Below, piece after piece: positions 12,364 through 23,524 of a DNA stretch of 64,000 nt. The stretch spans positions 62,001 through 126,000 of the forward strand of contig CAXIWF010000909.1 of assembly GCA_964036045.1 (NCBI GenBank), given 5' to 3'. The notes under the pieces are model-generated. The model was given only the letters and a program-made list of their open reading frames with translations. It searched no databases and was not told the DNA's origin. Position numbers and translations under genes: made by a program. Numbering within the stretch: the first letter of the stretch is position 1; each line of letters begins with the position of its first letter. The DNA comes from Eutreptiella sp. 'Long Island Sound 2002' (Eukaryota > Euglenozoa > Euglenophyceae > Eutreptiales > Eutreptiaceae).

Positions 12364-13350
12364 TTTTCCGAGAATTTTCTGAGAATTTTCCGAGAATTTT
12401 CCGAGAATTTTCTGAAAATTTTCTGAGAATTTTCCGAGAATTATCCGAGAATTTCCGAGAATTTTCTGAGAATTTTCCGAGAATTTTCTGAGAATTTTCC
12501 GAGAATTATCCGAGAATTTCCGAGAATTTTCTGAGAATTTTCCGAGAATTTTCCGAGAATTTTCCGAGAATTTTCCGAGAATTTTCCGAGAATTTTCCGA
12601 GAATTTTCTGAGAATTTTCCGAGAATTTTCCGAGAATTTTCCGAGAATTTTCTGAGAATTTTCCGAGAATTTTCCGAGAATTTTCCGAGAATTTTCCGAG
12701 AATTTCCCGAGAATTTTCGGAGAATTTTCCGAGAATTTTCCGAGAATGTTCCGAGATTTTTCCCAGAATTTTCCGAGAATTTTCCGAGAATTTTCCGAGA
12801 ATTTGCCGAGAATTTTCCGAGAATTTTCCGTCAATTTTCCGAGAATTTTCCGACAATTTTCCGAGAATTTTCCGAGAATTTTCCGAGAATTTTCCGAGAA
12901 TTTTCTGAGAATTTTCCGAGAATTTTCCGAGAATTTCCTGAAAATTTTCCGAGAATTATCCGAGAATTTCCGAGAATTTTCTGAAAATTTTCCGAGAACT
13001 TTCCGAGAATTTTCCGAGAATTTTCCGAGAATTTTCCGAGAATTTTCCGAGAATTTTCCGAGAATTTTCCGAGAACTTTCCGAGAATTTTCCGAGAATTT
13101 TCCGAGAATTTTATGAGAATATTCCGAGAATTTTCCGAGATTTTTCCGAGAATTTTCCGAGAATTTTCCGAGAATTTTCCGGGAATTTTCCGAGAATTTT
13201 CCGAGAATTTTCTGAGAATTTTCCGAGAATTTTCCGAGAATTTTCCGAGAACTTTCCGAGAATTTTCTGAGAATTTTCCGAGAATTTTCCGAGAATTTTC
13301 TGAGAATTTTCCGAGAATTATCGGAGAATTTCCGAGAATTTTCTGAGAAT
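12364..13350 (+). repeat. 1019-bp tandem duplication, copy 2
   Basis: The landmarks are at ctgaaaa 12,412, aatgttccgag 12,746, GTCA about 12,831, ttatgagaatattcc 13,113 and TATCGG 13,319, all 1019 bp after copy 1. Scattered substitutions separate the copies, for example gaatttcctgaaaa near 12,935 and gagatttgtcc near 12,121 in copy 1 only. The copies are therefore diverged slightly rather than identical. Confidence 0.88.
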
Positions 13351-14304
13351 TTTCCGAGAATTTTCCGAGAATTTTCCGAGAATTTTCTGAGAATTTTCCG
13401 AGAATTTTCCGAGAATTTTCCGAGAATTTTCTGAGAATTTTCCGAGAATTTTCCGAGAATTTTCTGAAAATTTTCTGAGAATTTTCCGAGAATTATCCGA
13501 CGATTTCCGAAAATTTTCTGAGAATTTTCCGAGAATTTTCCGAGAATATTCCGAGAATTTTCCGAGAATTTTCCGAGAATTTTCCGAGAATTTTCCGAGA
13601 ATTTTCTGAGAATTTTCCGAAAATTATCCGAGAATTTCCGAGAATTTTCTGAGAATTTTCCGAGAATTTTCCGAGAATTTTCCGAGAATTTTCCGAGAAT
13701 TTTCCGGGAATTTCCCGAGAATTTTCCGAGAACTTTCCGAGAATTTTCTGAGAAATTTCCGAGAATTTTCCGAGAATTTTCTGAGAATTTTCCGAGAATT
13801 ATCGGAGAATCTCCGAGAATTTTCTGAGAATTTTCCGAGAATTTTCCGAGAATTTTCCGAGAACTTTCCGAGAATTTTCTGAGACTTTTCCGAGAATTTT
13901 CCGAGAATTTTCCAAGAATTTTCCGAGAATTTTCCGGGAATTTTCCGAGAATTTTCCGAGAATTTTCCGAGAATTTTCCGAGAATTTTCCGAGAATTTTC
14001 CGAGAATTTTCCGAGAATTTTCTGAGAATTTTCCGAGAATTTTCCGAGAATTTCCGAGAACTTTCCGAGAATTTTCCAAGAATTTTCCGAGAATTTTCCG
14101 GGAATTTTCCGAGAATTTTCCGAGAATTTTCCGAGAATTTTCCGAGAATTTTCCGAGAATTTTCCGAGAATTTTCCGAGAATTTTCCGAGAATTTTCTGA
14201 GAATTTTCCGAGAATTTTCCGAGAATTTTCCGAGAACTTTCCGAGAATTTTCTGAGAATTTTCCGAGAATTTTCCGAGAATTTTCTGAGAATTTTCCGAG
14301 AATT
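13251..14304 (+). repeat. 1469/1480-bp duplication, copy 1
   Basis: Shared landmarks are gaacttt 13,251, TATCGG 13,319, ctgaaaa 13,464, the TATCCGACGATTT variant around 13,500, ctgagaaatttcc 13,748, TATCGG 13,800 and the 10-bp unit before gaacttt at 14,061. Copy 2 follows at +1469 and then at +1480 after one added 11-bp unit. The 3' edge is near 14,304, where copy 2 reads TATCGG and this copy reads plain units. The copy also overlaps the end of the 1019-bp repeat, so duplications were layered. Confidence 0.85.
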
Positions 14305-14719
14305 TTCCGAGAATTTTCCGAGAATTTTCTGAGAATTTTCCGAGAATTTTCCGAGAATTTTCCGAGAATTTTCCGAGAATTTTCCGAGAATTTTCGGAGA
14401 ATTTTCCGAGAATTTTCCGAGAATTTTCCGAGAATTTTCCGAGAATTTTCCGTCAATTTTCCGAGAATTTTCCGAGAATTTTCCGAAAATTTTCCGAGAA
14501 TTTTCCGAGAATTTTCCGAGAATTTTCCGAGAATTTTCCGAGAATTTTCTGAGAATTTTCCGAGAATTTTCCGAGAATTTTCCGTCAATTTTCCTAGAAT
14601 TTTCCGAGAATTTTCCGAGAATTTTCCGAGAATTTTCTGAGAATTTTCTGAGAATTTTCCGTCAATTTTCCGAGAATTTTCCGAGAATTTTCCGAGAATT
14701 TTCCGAGAATTTTCTGAGA

Positions 14720-15784
14720 ACTTTCCGAGAATTTTCTGAGAATTTTCCGAGAATTTTCCGAGAATTTTCTGAGAATTTTCCGAGAATTATCGGAGAATTT
14801 CCGAGAATTTTCTGAGAATTTTCCGAGAATTTTCCGAGAATTTTCCGAGAATTTTCTGAGAATTTTCCGAGAATTTTCCGAGAATTTTCCGAGAATTTTC
14901 TGAGAATTTTCCGAGAATTTTCCGAGAATTTTCTGAAAATTTTCTGAGAATTTTCCGAGAATTATCCGACGATTTCCGAAAATTTTCTGAGAATTTTCCG
15001 AGAATTTTCCGAGAATATTCCGAGAATTTTCCGAGAATTTTCCGAGAATTTTCCGAGAATTTTCCGAGAATTTTCTGAGAATTTTCCGAGAATTATCCGA
15101 GAATTTCCGAGAATTTTCTGAGAATTTTCCGAGAATTTTCCGAGAATTTTCCGAGAATTTTCCGAGAATTTTCCGGGAATTTTCCGAGAATTTTCCGAGA
15201 ACTTTCCGAGAATTTTCTGAGAAATTTCCGAGAATTTTCCGAGAATTTTCTGAGAATTTTCCGAGAATTATCGGAGAATTTCCGAGAATTTTCTGAGAAT
15301 TTTCCGAGAATTTTCCGAGAATTTTCCGAGAACTTTCCGAGAATTTTCTGAGAATTTTCCGAGAACTTTCCGAGAATTTTCCAAGAATTTTCCGAGAATT
15401 TTCCGGGAATTTTCCGAGAATTTTCCGAGAATTTTCCGAGAATTTTCCGAGAATTTTCCGAGAATTTTCCGAGAATTTTCCGAGAATTTTCCGAGAATTT
15501 TCTGAGAATTTTCCGAGAATTTTCCGAGAATTTCCGAGAACTTTCCGAGAATTTTCCAAGAATTTTCCGAGAATTTTCCGGGAATTTTCCGAGAATTTTC
15601 CGAGAATTTTCCGAGAATTTTCCGAGAATTTTCCGAGAATTTTCCGAGAATTTTCCGAGAATTTTCCGAGAATTTTCTGAGAATTTTCCGAGAATTTTCC
15701 GAGAATTTTCCGAGAACTTTCCGAGAATTTTCTGAGAATTTTCCGAGAATTTTCCGAGAATTTTCTGAGAATTTTCCGAGAATT
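14720..15784 (+). repeat. 1469/1480-bp duplication, copy 2
   Basis: Landmarks are gaacttt about 14,720, TATCGG 14,788, ctgaaaa 14,933, TATCCGACGATTT around 14,970, ctgagaaatttcc 15,217 and TATCGG 15,269, then TATCGG 15,784 at the edge. 1469 is 134 units of 11 minus 5, matching five 10-bp units counted in the period. The intervening 14,305-14,719 holds plain units, two GTCA units and one cctag. Confidence 0.85.
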
Positions 15785-17084
15785 ATCGGAGAATTTCCGA
15801 GAATTTTCTGAGAATTTTCCGAGAATTTTCCGAGAATTTTCCGAGAATTTTCTGAGAATTTTCCGAGAATTTTCCGAGAATTTTCCGAGAATTTTCCGAG
15901 AATTTTCCGAGAATTTTCGGAGAATTTTCCGAGAATTTTCCGAGAATTTTCCGAGAATTATCCGTCAATTTTCCGAGAATTTTCCGAGAATTTTCCGAAA
16001 ATTTTCCGAGAATTTTCCGAGAATTTTCCGAGAAGTTTCCGAGAATTTTCCGAGAATTTTCTGAGAATTTTCCGAGAATTTTCCGAGAATTTTCCGTCAA
16101 TTTTCCTAGAATTTTCCGAGAATTTTCCGAGAATTTTCCGAGAATTTTCTGAGAATTTTCTGAGAATTTTCCGTCAATTTTCCGAGAATTTTCCGAGAAT
16201 TTTCCGAGAATTTTCCGAGAATTTTCCGAGAATTTTCCGAGAATTTTCCGAGAATTTTCCGAGAATTTTCCGGGAATTTTCCGAGAATTTTCTGAGAATT
16301 TTACGAGATTTTTCCGAGAATTTTCCGAGAATTTTCCGAGAATTTTCCGAGAATTTTGCGAGAATTTTCCGAGAATTTTCCGAGAATTTTCCGAGAATTT
16401 TCCGAGAATTTTCCGAGAATTTTCCGAGAGTTTTCCGAGAGTTTTCCGAGAATTTTCCGGGAATTTTCCGAGAATTTTCCAAGAATTTTCCGAGAATTTT
16501 CCGGGAATTTTCCGAGAATTTTGCGAGAATTTTCCGAGAATTTTCCGAGAATTTTCCGAGAATTTTCCGAGAATTTTCCGAGAATTTTCTGAGAATTTTC
16601 CGAGAATTTTCCGAGAATTTTCCGAGAACTTTCCGAGAATTTTCTGAGAATTTTCCGAGAATTTTCCGAGAATTTTCAAAGAATTTTCCGAGAATTATCG
16701 GAGAATTTCCGAGAATTTTCTGAGAATTTTCCGAGAATTTTCCGAGAATTTTCCGAGAATTTTCCGAGAATTTTCCGAGAATTTTCCGAGAATTTTCCGA
16801 GAATTTTCCGAGAATTTTCCGAGAATTTTCGGAGAATTTTCCAAGAATTTTCCGGGAATTTTCCGAGAATTTTCCGAGAATTTTCCGTCAATTTTCCGAG
16901 AATTTTCCGAGAATTTTCCGAAAATTTTCCGACAATTTTCCGAGAATTTTCCGAGAATTTTCCGAGAATTTTCCGAGAATTTTCTGAGAATTTTCCGAGA
17001 ATTTTCCGAGAATTTTCCGTCAATTTTCCGAGAATTTTCCGAGAATTTTGGGAGAATTTTCTGAGAATTTTCTGAGAATTTTCC
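15785..17084 (+). repeat. HOR block, partner of the 2-kb region
   Basis: This block carries cctag after GTCA near 16,096, acgag near 16,303, gcgag near 16,358 and 16,523, caaag near 16,678, TATCGG 16,696 and gggag 17,050. From 16,676 onward it tracks 2,336-2,957 at a constant 14,340 bp, running on to about 17,297. Runs of gag in place of gaa (ttttccgagagtttt) near 16,430-16,440 are private to this copy. Confidence 0.8.
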
Positions 17085-17644
17085 GAGAATTTTCCGAGAA
17101 TTTTCCGAGAATTTTCCGAGAATTTTCCGAGAATTTTCCGAGAATTTTCCGTCAATTTTCCGAGAATTTTCCGAGAATTTTCGGAGAATTTTCCGAGAAT
17201 TTTCCGAGAATTTTCCGAGAATTTTCCGAGAATTTTCCGAGAATTTTCCGGGAATTTTCCGAGAATTTTCTGAGAATTTTCCGAGATTTTTCCGAGAATT
17301 TTCCGAGAATTTTCCGAGAATTTTCCGAGAATTTTCCGAGAATTTTCCGAGAATTTTCCGAGAATTTTCCGAGAATTTTCCGAGAATTTTCCGAGAATTT
17401 TCCGAGAACTTTCCGAGAATTTTCCGGGAATTTTCCGAGAATTTTCCGAGAATTTTCCGAGAATTTTCCGAGAATTTTCCGAGAATTTTCCGAGAATTTT
17501 CCGAGAATTTTCCGAGAATTTTCCGAGAATTTTCCGAGAAGTTTCCGAGAATTTTCCGTCAATTTTCCGAGAATTTTCCGAGAATTTTCCGAGAATTTTC
17601 CGAGAATTTTCCGAGAATTTTCCGAGAATTTTCCGAGAATTTTC
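17085..17644 (+). repeat. 660-bp tandem repeat, copy 1 (560 bp perfect)
   Basis: By line-by-line reading this segment is identical to 17,745-18,304, an offset of exactly 660 bp or 60 units. It contains GTCA, cggag, ccggg, gagattttt, gaacttt, ccggg, gaagttt and GTCA in order, and no TATCGG cassette, so the offset is an exact multiple of 11. Just upstream the gggag landmark is at 17,050 and 17,721 (671 bp), so one 11-bp unit was gained or lost at the left edge. The same landmark order also appears at 2.7-2.96 kb. Confidence 0.93.
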
Positions 17645-17744
17645 CGAGAATTTTCCGAGAATTTTCCGAGAAGTTTCCGAGAATTTTCCGTCAATTTTCC
17701 GAGAATTTTCCGAGAATTTTGGGAGAATTTTCTGAGAATTTTCT

Positions 17745-18304
17745 GAGAATTTTCCGAGAATTTTCCGAGAATTTTCCGAGAATTTTCCGAGAATTTTCCG
17801 AGAATTTTCCGTCAATTTTCCGAGAATTTTCCGAGAATTTTCGGAGAATTTTCCGAGAATTTTCCGAGAATTTTCCGAGAATTTTCCGAGAATTTTCCGA
17901 GAATTTTCCGGGAATTTTCCGAGAATTTTCTGAGAATTTTCCGAGATTTTTCCGAGAATTTTCCGAGAATTTTCCGAGAATTTTCCGAGAATTTTCCGAG
18001 AATTTTCCGAGAATTTTCCGAGAATTTTCCGAGAATTTTCCGAGAATTTTCCGAGAATTTTCCGAGAACTTTCCGAGAATTTTCCGGGAATTTTCCGAGA
18101 ATTTTCCGAGAATTTTCCGAGAATTTTCCGAGAATTTTCCGAGAATTTTCCGAGAATTTTCCGAGAATTTTCCGAGAATTTTCCGAGAATTTTCCGAGAA
18201 GTTTCCGAGAATTTTCCGTCAATTTTCCGAGAATTTTCCGAGAATTTTCCGAGAATTTTCCGAGAATTTTCCGAGAATTTTCCGAGAATTTTCCGAGAAT
18301 TTTC
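17745..18304 (+). repeat. 660-bp tandem repeat, copy 2 (560 bp perfect)
   Basis: This copy is identical to 17,085-17,644. At 18,305 it switches to a ctgag unit and then a TATCGG cassette at 18,323, where copy 1 instead runs on to another gaagttt/GTCA pair near 17,671. Perfect identity in so variant-rich a region implies a very recent duplication or conversion. Confidence 0.93.
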
Positions 18305-19899
18305 TGAGAATTTTCCGAGAATTATCGGAGAATTTCCGAGAATTTTCTGAGAATTTTCCGAGAATTTTCCGAGAATTTTCCGAGAATTTTCTGAGAATTT
18401 TCCGAGAATTTTCCGAGAATTTTCCGAGAATTTTCCGAGAATTTTCCGAGAATTTTCGGAGAATTTTCCGAGAATTTTCCGAGAATTTTCCGAGAATTTT
18501 CCGAGAATTTTCCGTCAATTTTCCGAGAATTTTCCGAGAATTTTCCGAAAATTTTCCGAGAATTTTCCGAGAATTTTCCGAGAATTTTCCGAGAATTTTC
18601 CGAGAATTTTCTGAGAATTTTCCGAGAATTTTCCGAGAATTTTCCGTCAATTTTCCTAGAATTTTCCGAGATATTTTCGAGAATTTTCCGAGAATTTTCT
18701 GAGAATTTTCTGAGAATTTTCCGTCAATTTTCCGAGAATTTTCCGAGAATTTTCCGAGAATTTTCCGAGAATTTTCCGAGAATTTTCCGAGAATTTTCCG
18801 AGCATTTTCCGAGAATTTTCCGGGAATTTTCCGAGAATTTTCTGAGAATTTTCCGAGATTTTTCCGAGAATTTTCCGAGAATTTTCCGAGAATTTTCCGA
18901 GAATTTTCCGAGAATTTTCCGAGAATTTTCCGAGAATTTTCCGAGAATTTTCCGAGAATTTTCCGAGAATTTTCCGAGAATTTTCCGAGAATTTTCCGAG
19001 AATTTTCCGGGAATTTTCCGAGAATTTTCCAAGAATTTTCCGAGAATTTTCCGGGAATTTTCCGAGAATTTTCCGAGAATTTTCCGAGAATTTTCCGAGA
19101 ATTTTCCGAGAATTTTCCGAGAATTTTCTGAGAATTTTCCGAGAATTTTCCGAGAATTTTCCGAGAACTTTCCGAGAATTTTCTGAGAATTTTCCGAGAA
19201 TTTTCCGAGAATTTTCTGAGAATTTTCCGAGAATTATCGGAGAATTTCCGAGAATTTTCTGAGAATTTTCCGAGAATTTTCCGAGAATTTTCCGAGAATT
19301 TTCCGAGAATTTTCCGAGAATTTTCGGAGAATTTTCCGAGAATTTTCCGAGAATTTTCCGAGAATTTTCCGAGAATTTTCCGTCAATTTTCCGTTAATCT
19401 TCCGAGAATTTTCCGAGAATTTTCCGAGAATTTTCCGGGAATTTTCCGAGAATTTTCCAAGAATTTTCCGAGAATTTTCCGGGAATTTTCCGAGAATTTT
19501 CCGAGAATTTTCCGAGAATTTTCCGAGAATTTTCCGAGAATTTTCCGAGAATTTTCTGAGAATTTTCCGAGAATTTTCCGAGAATTTTCCGAGAACTTTC
19601 CGAGAATTTTCTGAGAATTTTCCGAGAATTTTCCGAGAATTTTCTGAGAATTTTCCGAGAATTATCGGAGAATTTCCGAGAATTTTCTGAGAATTTTCCG
19701 AGAATTTTCCGTGAATTTTCCGAGAATTTTCCGAGAATTTTCCGAGAATTTTCCGAGAATTTTCGGAGAATTTTCCGAAAATTTTCCGAGAATTTTCCGA
19801 GAATTTTCCGAGAATTTTCCGAGAATTTTCCGAGAATTTTCTGAGAATTTTCCGAGAATTTTCCGAGAATTTTCCGTCAATTTTCCGAGAATTTTCCGA
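18305..19899 (+). repeat. HOR block with TATCGG at 18,323, 19,235 and 19,663
   Basis: This block has the landmark order of the first family: GTCA, cctag, a gagatatttt variant near 18,670, ctgag pairs, ccggg, ccaag. A double GTCA/GTTA junction (ccgtcaattttccgttaatc) lies near 19,380. The 19,235 to 19,663 spacing is 428 bp, 39 units of 11 minus 1. GTGA near 19,711 stands where related copies have GTCA. Confidence 0.75.
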
Positions 19900-22800
19900 G
19901 AATTTTGGGAGAATTTTCTGAGAATTTTCTGAGAATTTTCCGAGAATTTTCCGAGAATTTTCCGAGAATTTTCCGAGAATTTTCCGAGAATTTTCCGTCA
20001 ATTTTCCGAGAATTTTCCGAGAATTTTCCGAGAATGTTCCGAGAATTTTCCGAGAATTTTCCGAGAATTTTCCGAGAATTTTCCGGGAATTTTCCGAGAA
20101 TTTTCTGAGAATTTTCCGAGATTTTTCCGAGAATTTTCCGAGACTTTTCCGAGAATTTTCCGAGAATTTTCCGAGAATTTTCCGAGAATTTTCCGAGAAT
20201 TTTCCGAGAATTTTCCGAGAATTTTCCGAGAATTTTCCGAGAATTTTCCGAGAATTTTCCGGGAATTTTCCGAGAATTTTCCGAGAATTTTCCGAGAATT
20301 TTCCGAGAATTTTCCGAGAATTTTCCGAGAATTTTCCGAGAATTTTCCGAGAATTTTCCGAGAATTTTCCGAGAAGTTTCCGAGAATTTTCCGTCAATTT
20401 TCCGAGAATTTTCCGAGAATTTTCCGAGAATTTTCCGAGAATTTTCCGAGAATTTTCCGAGAATTTTCCGAGAATTTTTCGAGAATTTTCCGAGAATTTT
20501 CCAAGAATTTTCAGAGAATTTTCCGGGAATTTTCCGAGAATTTTCCGAGAATTTTCCGAGAATTTTCCGAGAACTTTCCGAGAATTTTCTGAGAATTTTC
20601 CGAGAATTTTCCGAGAATTTTCTGAGAATCTTCCGAGAATTATCGGAGAATTTCCGAGAATTTTCTGAGAATTTTCCGAGAATTTTCCGAGAATTTTCCG
20701 AGAACTTTCCGAGAATTTTCTGAGAATTTTCCGAGAACTTTCCGAGAATTTTCCAAGAATTTTCCGAGAACTTTCCGAGAACTTTTCCGAGAATTTTCCG
20801 AGAATTTTCCGGGAATTTTCCGAGAATTTTCCGAGAAATTTTCGAGAATTTTCCGAGAATTTTCCGAGAATTTTCCGAGAATTTTCCGAGAATTTTCCGA
20901 GAATTTTCCGAGAACTTTCCGAGAATTTTCCAAGAATTTTCCGAGAATTTTCCGAGAATTTTCTGAGAATTTTCCGAGAATTTTCCGAGAATTTTCCGAG
21001 AATTTTCCGAGAATTTTCCGAGAATTTTCCGAGAATTTTCTGAGAATTTTCCGAGAATTTTCCGAGAATTTTCCGAGAACTTTCCGAGAATTTTCTGAGA
21101 ATTTTCCGAGAATTTTCCGAGAATTTTCTGAGAATTTTCCGAGAATTATCGGAGAATTTCCGAAAATTTTCTGAGAATTTTCCGAGAATTTTTGGAGAGT
21201 TTTCCGAGAATTTTCCGAGAATTTTCCGAGAATTTTCCGAGAATTTTCCGTCAATTTTCCGAGAATTTTCCGAGAATTTTCCGAAAATTTTCCGAGAATT
21301 TTCCGAGAATTTTCCGAGAATTTTCCGAGAATTTTCTGAGAATTTTCCGAGAATTTTCCGTCAATTTTCCTAGAATTTTCCGAGAATTTTCCGAGAATTT
21401 TGGGAGAATTTTCTGAGAATTTTCTGAGAATTTTCCGAGAATTTTCCGAGAATTTTCCGAGAATTTTCCGAGAATTTTCCGAGAATTTTCCGAGAATTTT
21501 CCGTCAATTTTCCGAGAATTTTCCGAGAATTTTCCGAGAATTTTCCGAGAATTTTCCGAGAATTTTCCGAGAATTTTCCGAGAATTTTCCGGGAATTTTC
21601 CCAGAATTTTCTGAGAATTTTCCGAGATTTTACAGAGAATTTTCCGAGAATTTTCCGAGAATTTTCCGAGAACTTTCCGAGAATTTTCCGAGAATTTTCC
21701 GAGAATTTTCCGAGAATTTTCCGAGAATTTTCCGAGAATTTTCCGGGAATTTTGGGAGAATTTTCCGAGAATTTTCCGAGAATTTTCCGAGAATTTCCCG
21801 AGAATTTTCCGAGAATTTTCGGAGAATTTTCCGAGAATTTTCCGAGAATTTTCCGAGAATTTTCCGAGAATTTTCCGAGAATTTTCCGAGAACTTTCCGA
21901 GAAATTTCCGAGAATTTTCCGAGAATTTTCCGAGAATTTTCCGAGAATTTTTCGAGAATTTTCCGAGAATTTTCCGAGAATTTTCCGAGAATTTTCCGAG
22001 AATTTTCCAAGAATTTTCCGAGAATTTTCCGGGAATTTTCCGAGAATTTTCCGAGAATTTTCCGAGAATTTTCCGAGAACTTTCCGAGAATTTTCGGAGA
22101 ATTTTCCGACAATTTTCCGAGAATTTTCTGAGAATTTTCCGAGAATTATCGGAGAATTTCCGAGAATTTTCTGAGAATTTTCCGAGAATTTTCCGAGAAT
22201 TTTCCGAGAACTTTCCGAGAATTTTCTGAGAATTTTCCGAGAACTTTCCGAGAATTTTCCAAGAATTTTCCGAGAATTTTCCGGGAATTATCCGAGAATT
22301 TTCCGAGAATTTTCCGAGAATTTTCCGAGAATTTTCCGAGAATTTTCCGAGAATTTTCCGAGAATTTTCTGAGAATTTTCCGAGAATTTTCCGAGAATTT
22401 TCCGAGAACTTTCCGAGAATTTTCCAAGAATTTTCCGAGAATTTTCCGGGAATTTTCCGAGAATTTTCCGAGAATTTTCCGAGAATTTTCCGAGAATTTT
22501 CCGAGAATTTTCCGAGAATTTTCCGAGTATTTTCCGAGAATTTTCTGAGAATTTTCCGAGAATTTTCCGAGAATTTTCCGAGAACTTTCCGAGAATTTTC
22601 TGAGAATTTTCCGAGAATTTTCCGAGAATTTTCTGAGAATTTTCCGAGAATTATCGGAGAATTTCCGAGAATTTTCTGAGAATTTTCCGAGAATTTTCCG
22701 AGAATTTTCCGAGAATTTTCTGAGAATTTTCCGAGAATTTTCGGAGAATTTTCCGAGAATTTTCTGAGAATTTTCCGAGAATTTTCCGAGAATTTTCTGA

Positions 22801-23100
22801 AAATTTTCTGAGAATTTTCCGAGAATTATCCGAGAATTTCCGAGAATTTTCTGAGAATTTTCCGAGAATTTTCCGAGAATTTTCCGAGAATTTTCCGAGA
22901 ATTTTCCGAGAATTTTCCGAGAATTTTCCGAGAATTTTCTGAGAATTTTCCGAGAGTAATCCGAGAATTTCCGAGAATTTTCTGAGAATTTTCCGAGAAT
23001 TTTCCGAGAATTTTCCGAGAATTTTCCGAGAATTTTCCGAGAATTTTCTGAGAATTTTCCGAGAATTTTCCGAGAATTTTCCGAGAATTTTCTGAGAATT
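19900..23100 (+). repeat. Super-block copy A, left part (pairs with 28.4-31.7 kb)
   Basis: Landmarks recur 8.50-8.62 kb downstream in the same order: gggag 19,907 and 28,419, a gaatgttcc unit 20,035 and 28,547, ccaag-cagag about 20,512 and 29,046, TATCGG 20,641 and 29,175, TATCGG 21,147 and 29,692, tttttggagagtttt about 21,189 and 29,734, ttttacagag 21,631 and 30,187, TATCGG 22,147 and 30,769, TATCGG 22,652 and 31,274, ctgaaaa 22,797 and 31,419. Offsets drift in steps of 11 bp. One B cassette is mutated to taatccg near 22,957. Confidence 0.85.
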
Positions 23101-23524
23101 TTCCGAGAATTTTCCGAGAATTTTCCGAGAATTTTCCGGGAATTTCCCGAGAATTTTCGGAGAATTTTCCGAGAATTTTCCGAGAATGTTCCGAGATTTT
23201 TCCCAGAATTTTCCGAGAATTTTCCGAGAATTTTCCGAGAATTTTCCGAGAATTTGCCGAGAATTTTCCGAGAATTTTCCGAGAATTTTCCGAGAATTTT
23301 CCGTCAATTTTCCGAGAATTTTCCGAGAATTTTCCGAGAATTTTCCGAGAATTTTCCGAGAATTTTCCGAGAATTTTCCGAGAATTTTCCGAGAATTTTC
23401 CGAGAATTTTCCGAGAATTTTCGGAGAATTTTCCGAGAATTTTCCGAGAATTTTCTGAGAATTTTCCGAGAACTTTCCGAGAATTTTCTGAAAATTTTCC
23501 GAGAATTATCCGAGAATTTCCGAG

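Noticed and set aside
17085-18304. Assembly duplication as the cause of the perfect 560-bp repeat
   Set aside because: Not proven wrong, but a one-unit difference at the left edge and different right flanks (TATCGG at 18,323 versus gaagttt at 17,671) favour a real event. It needs read support.
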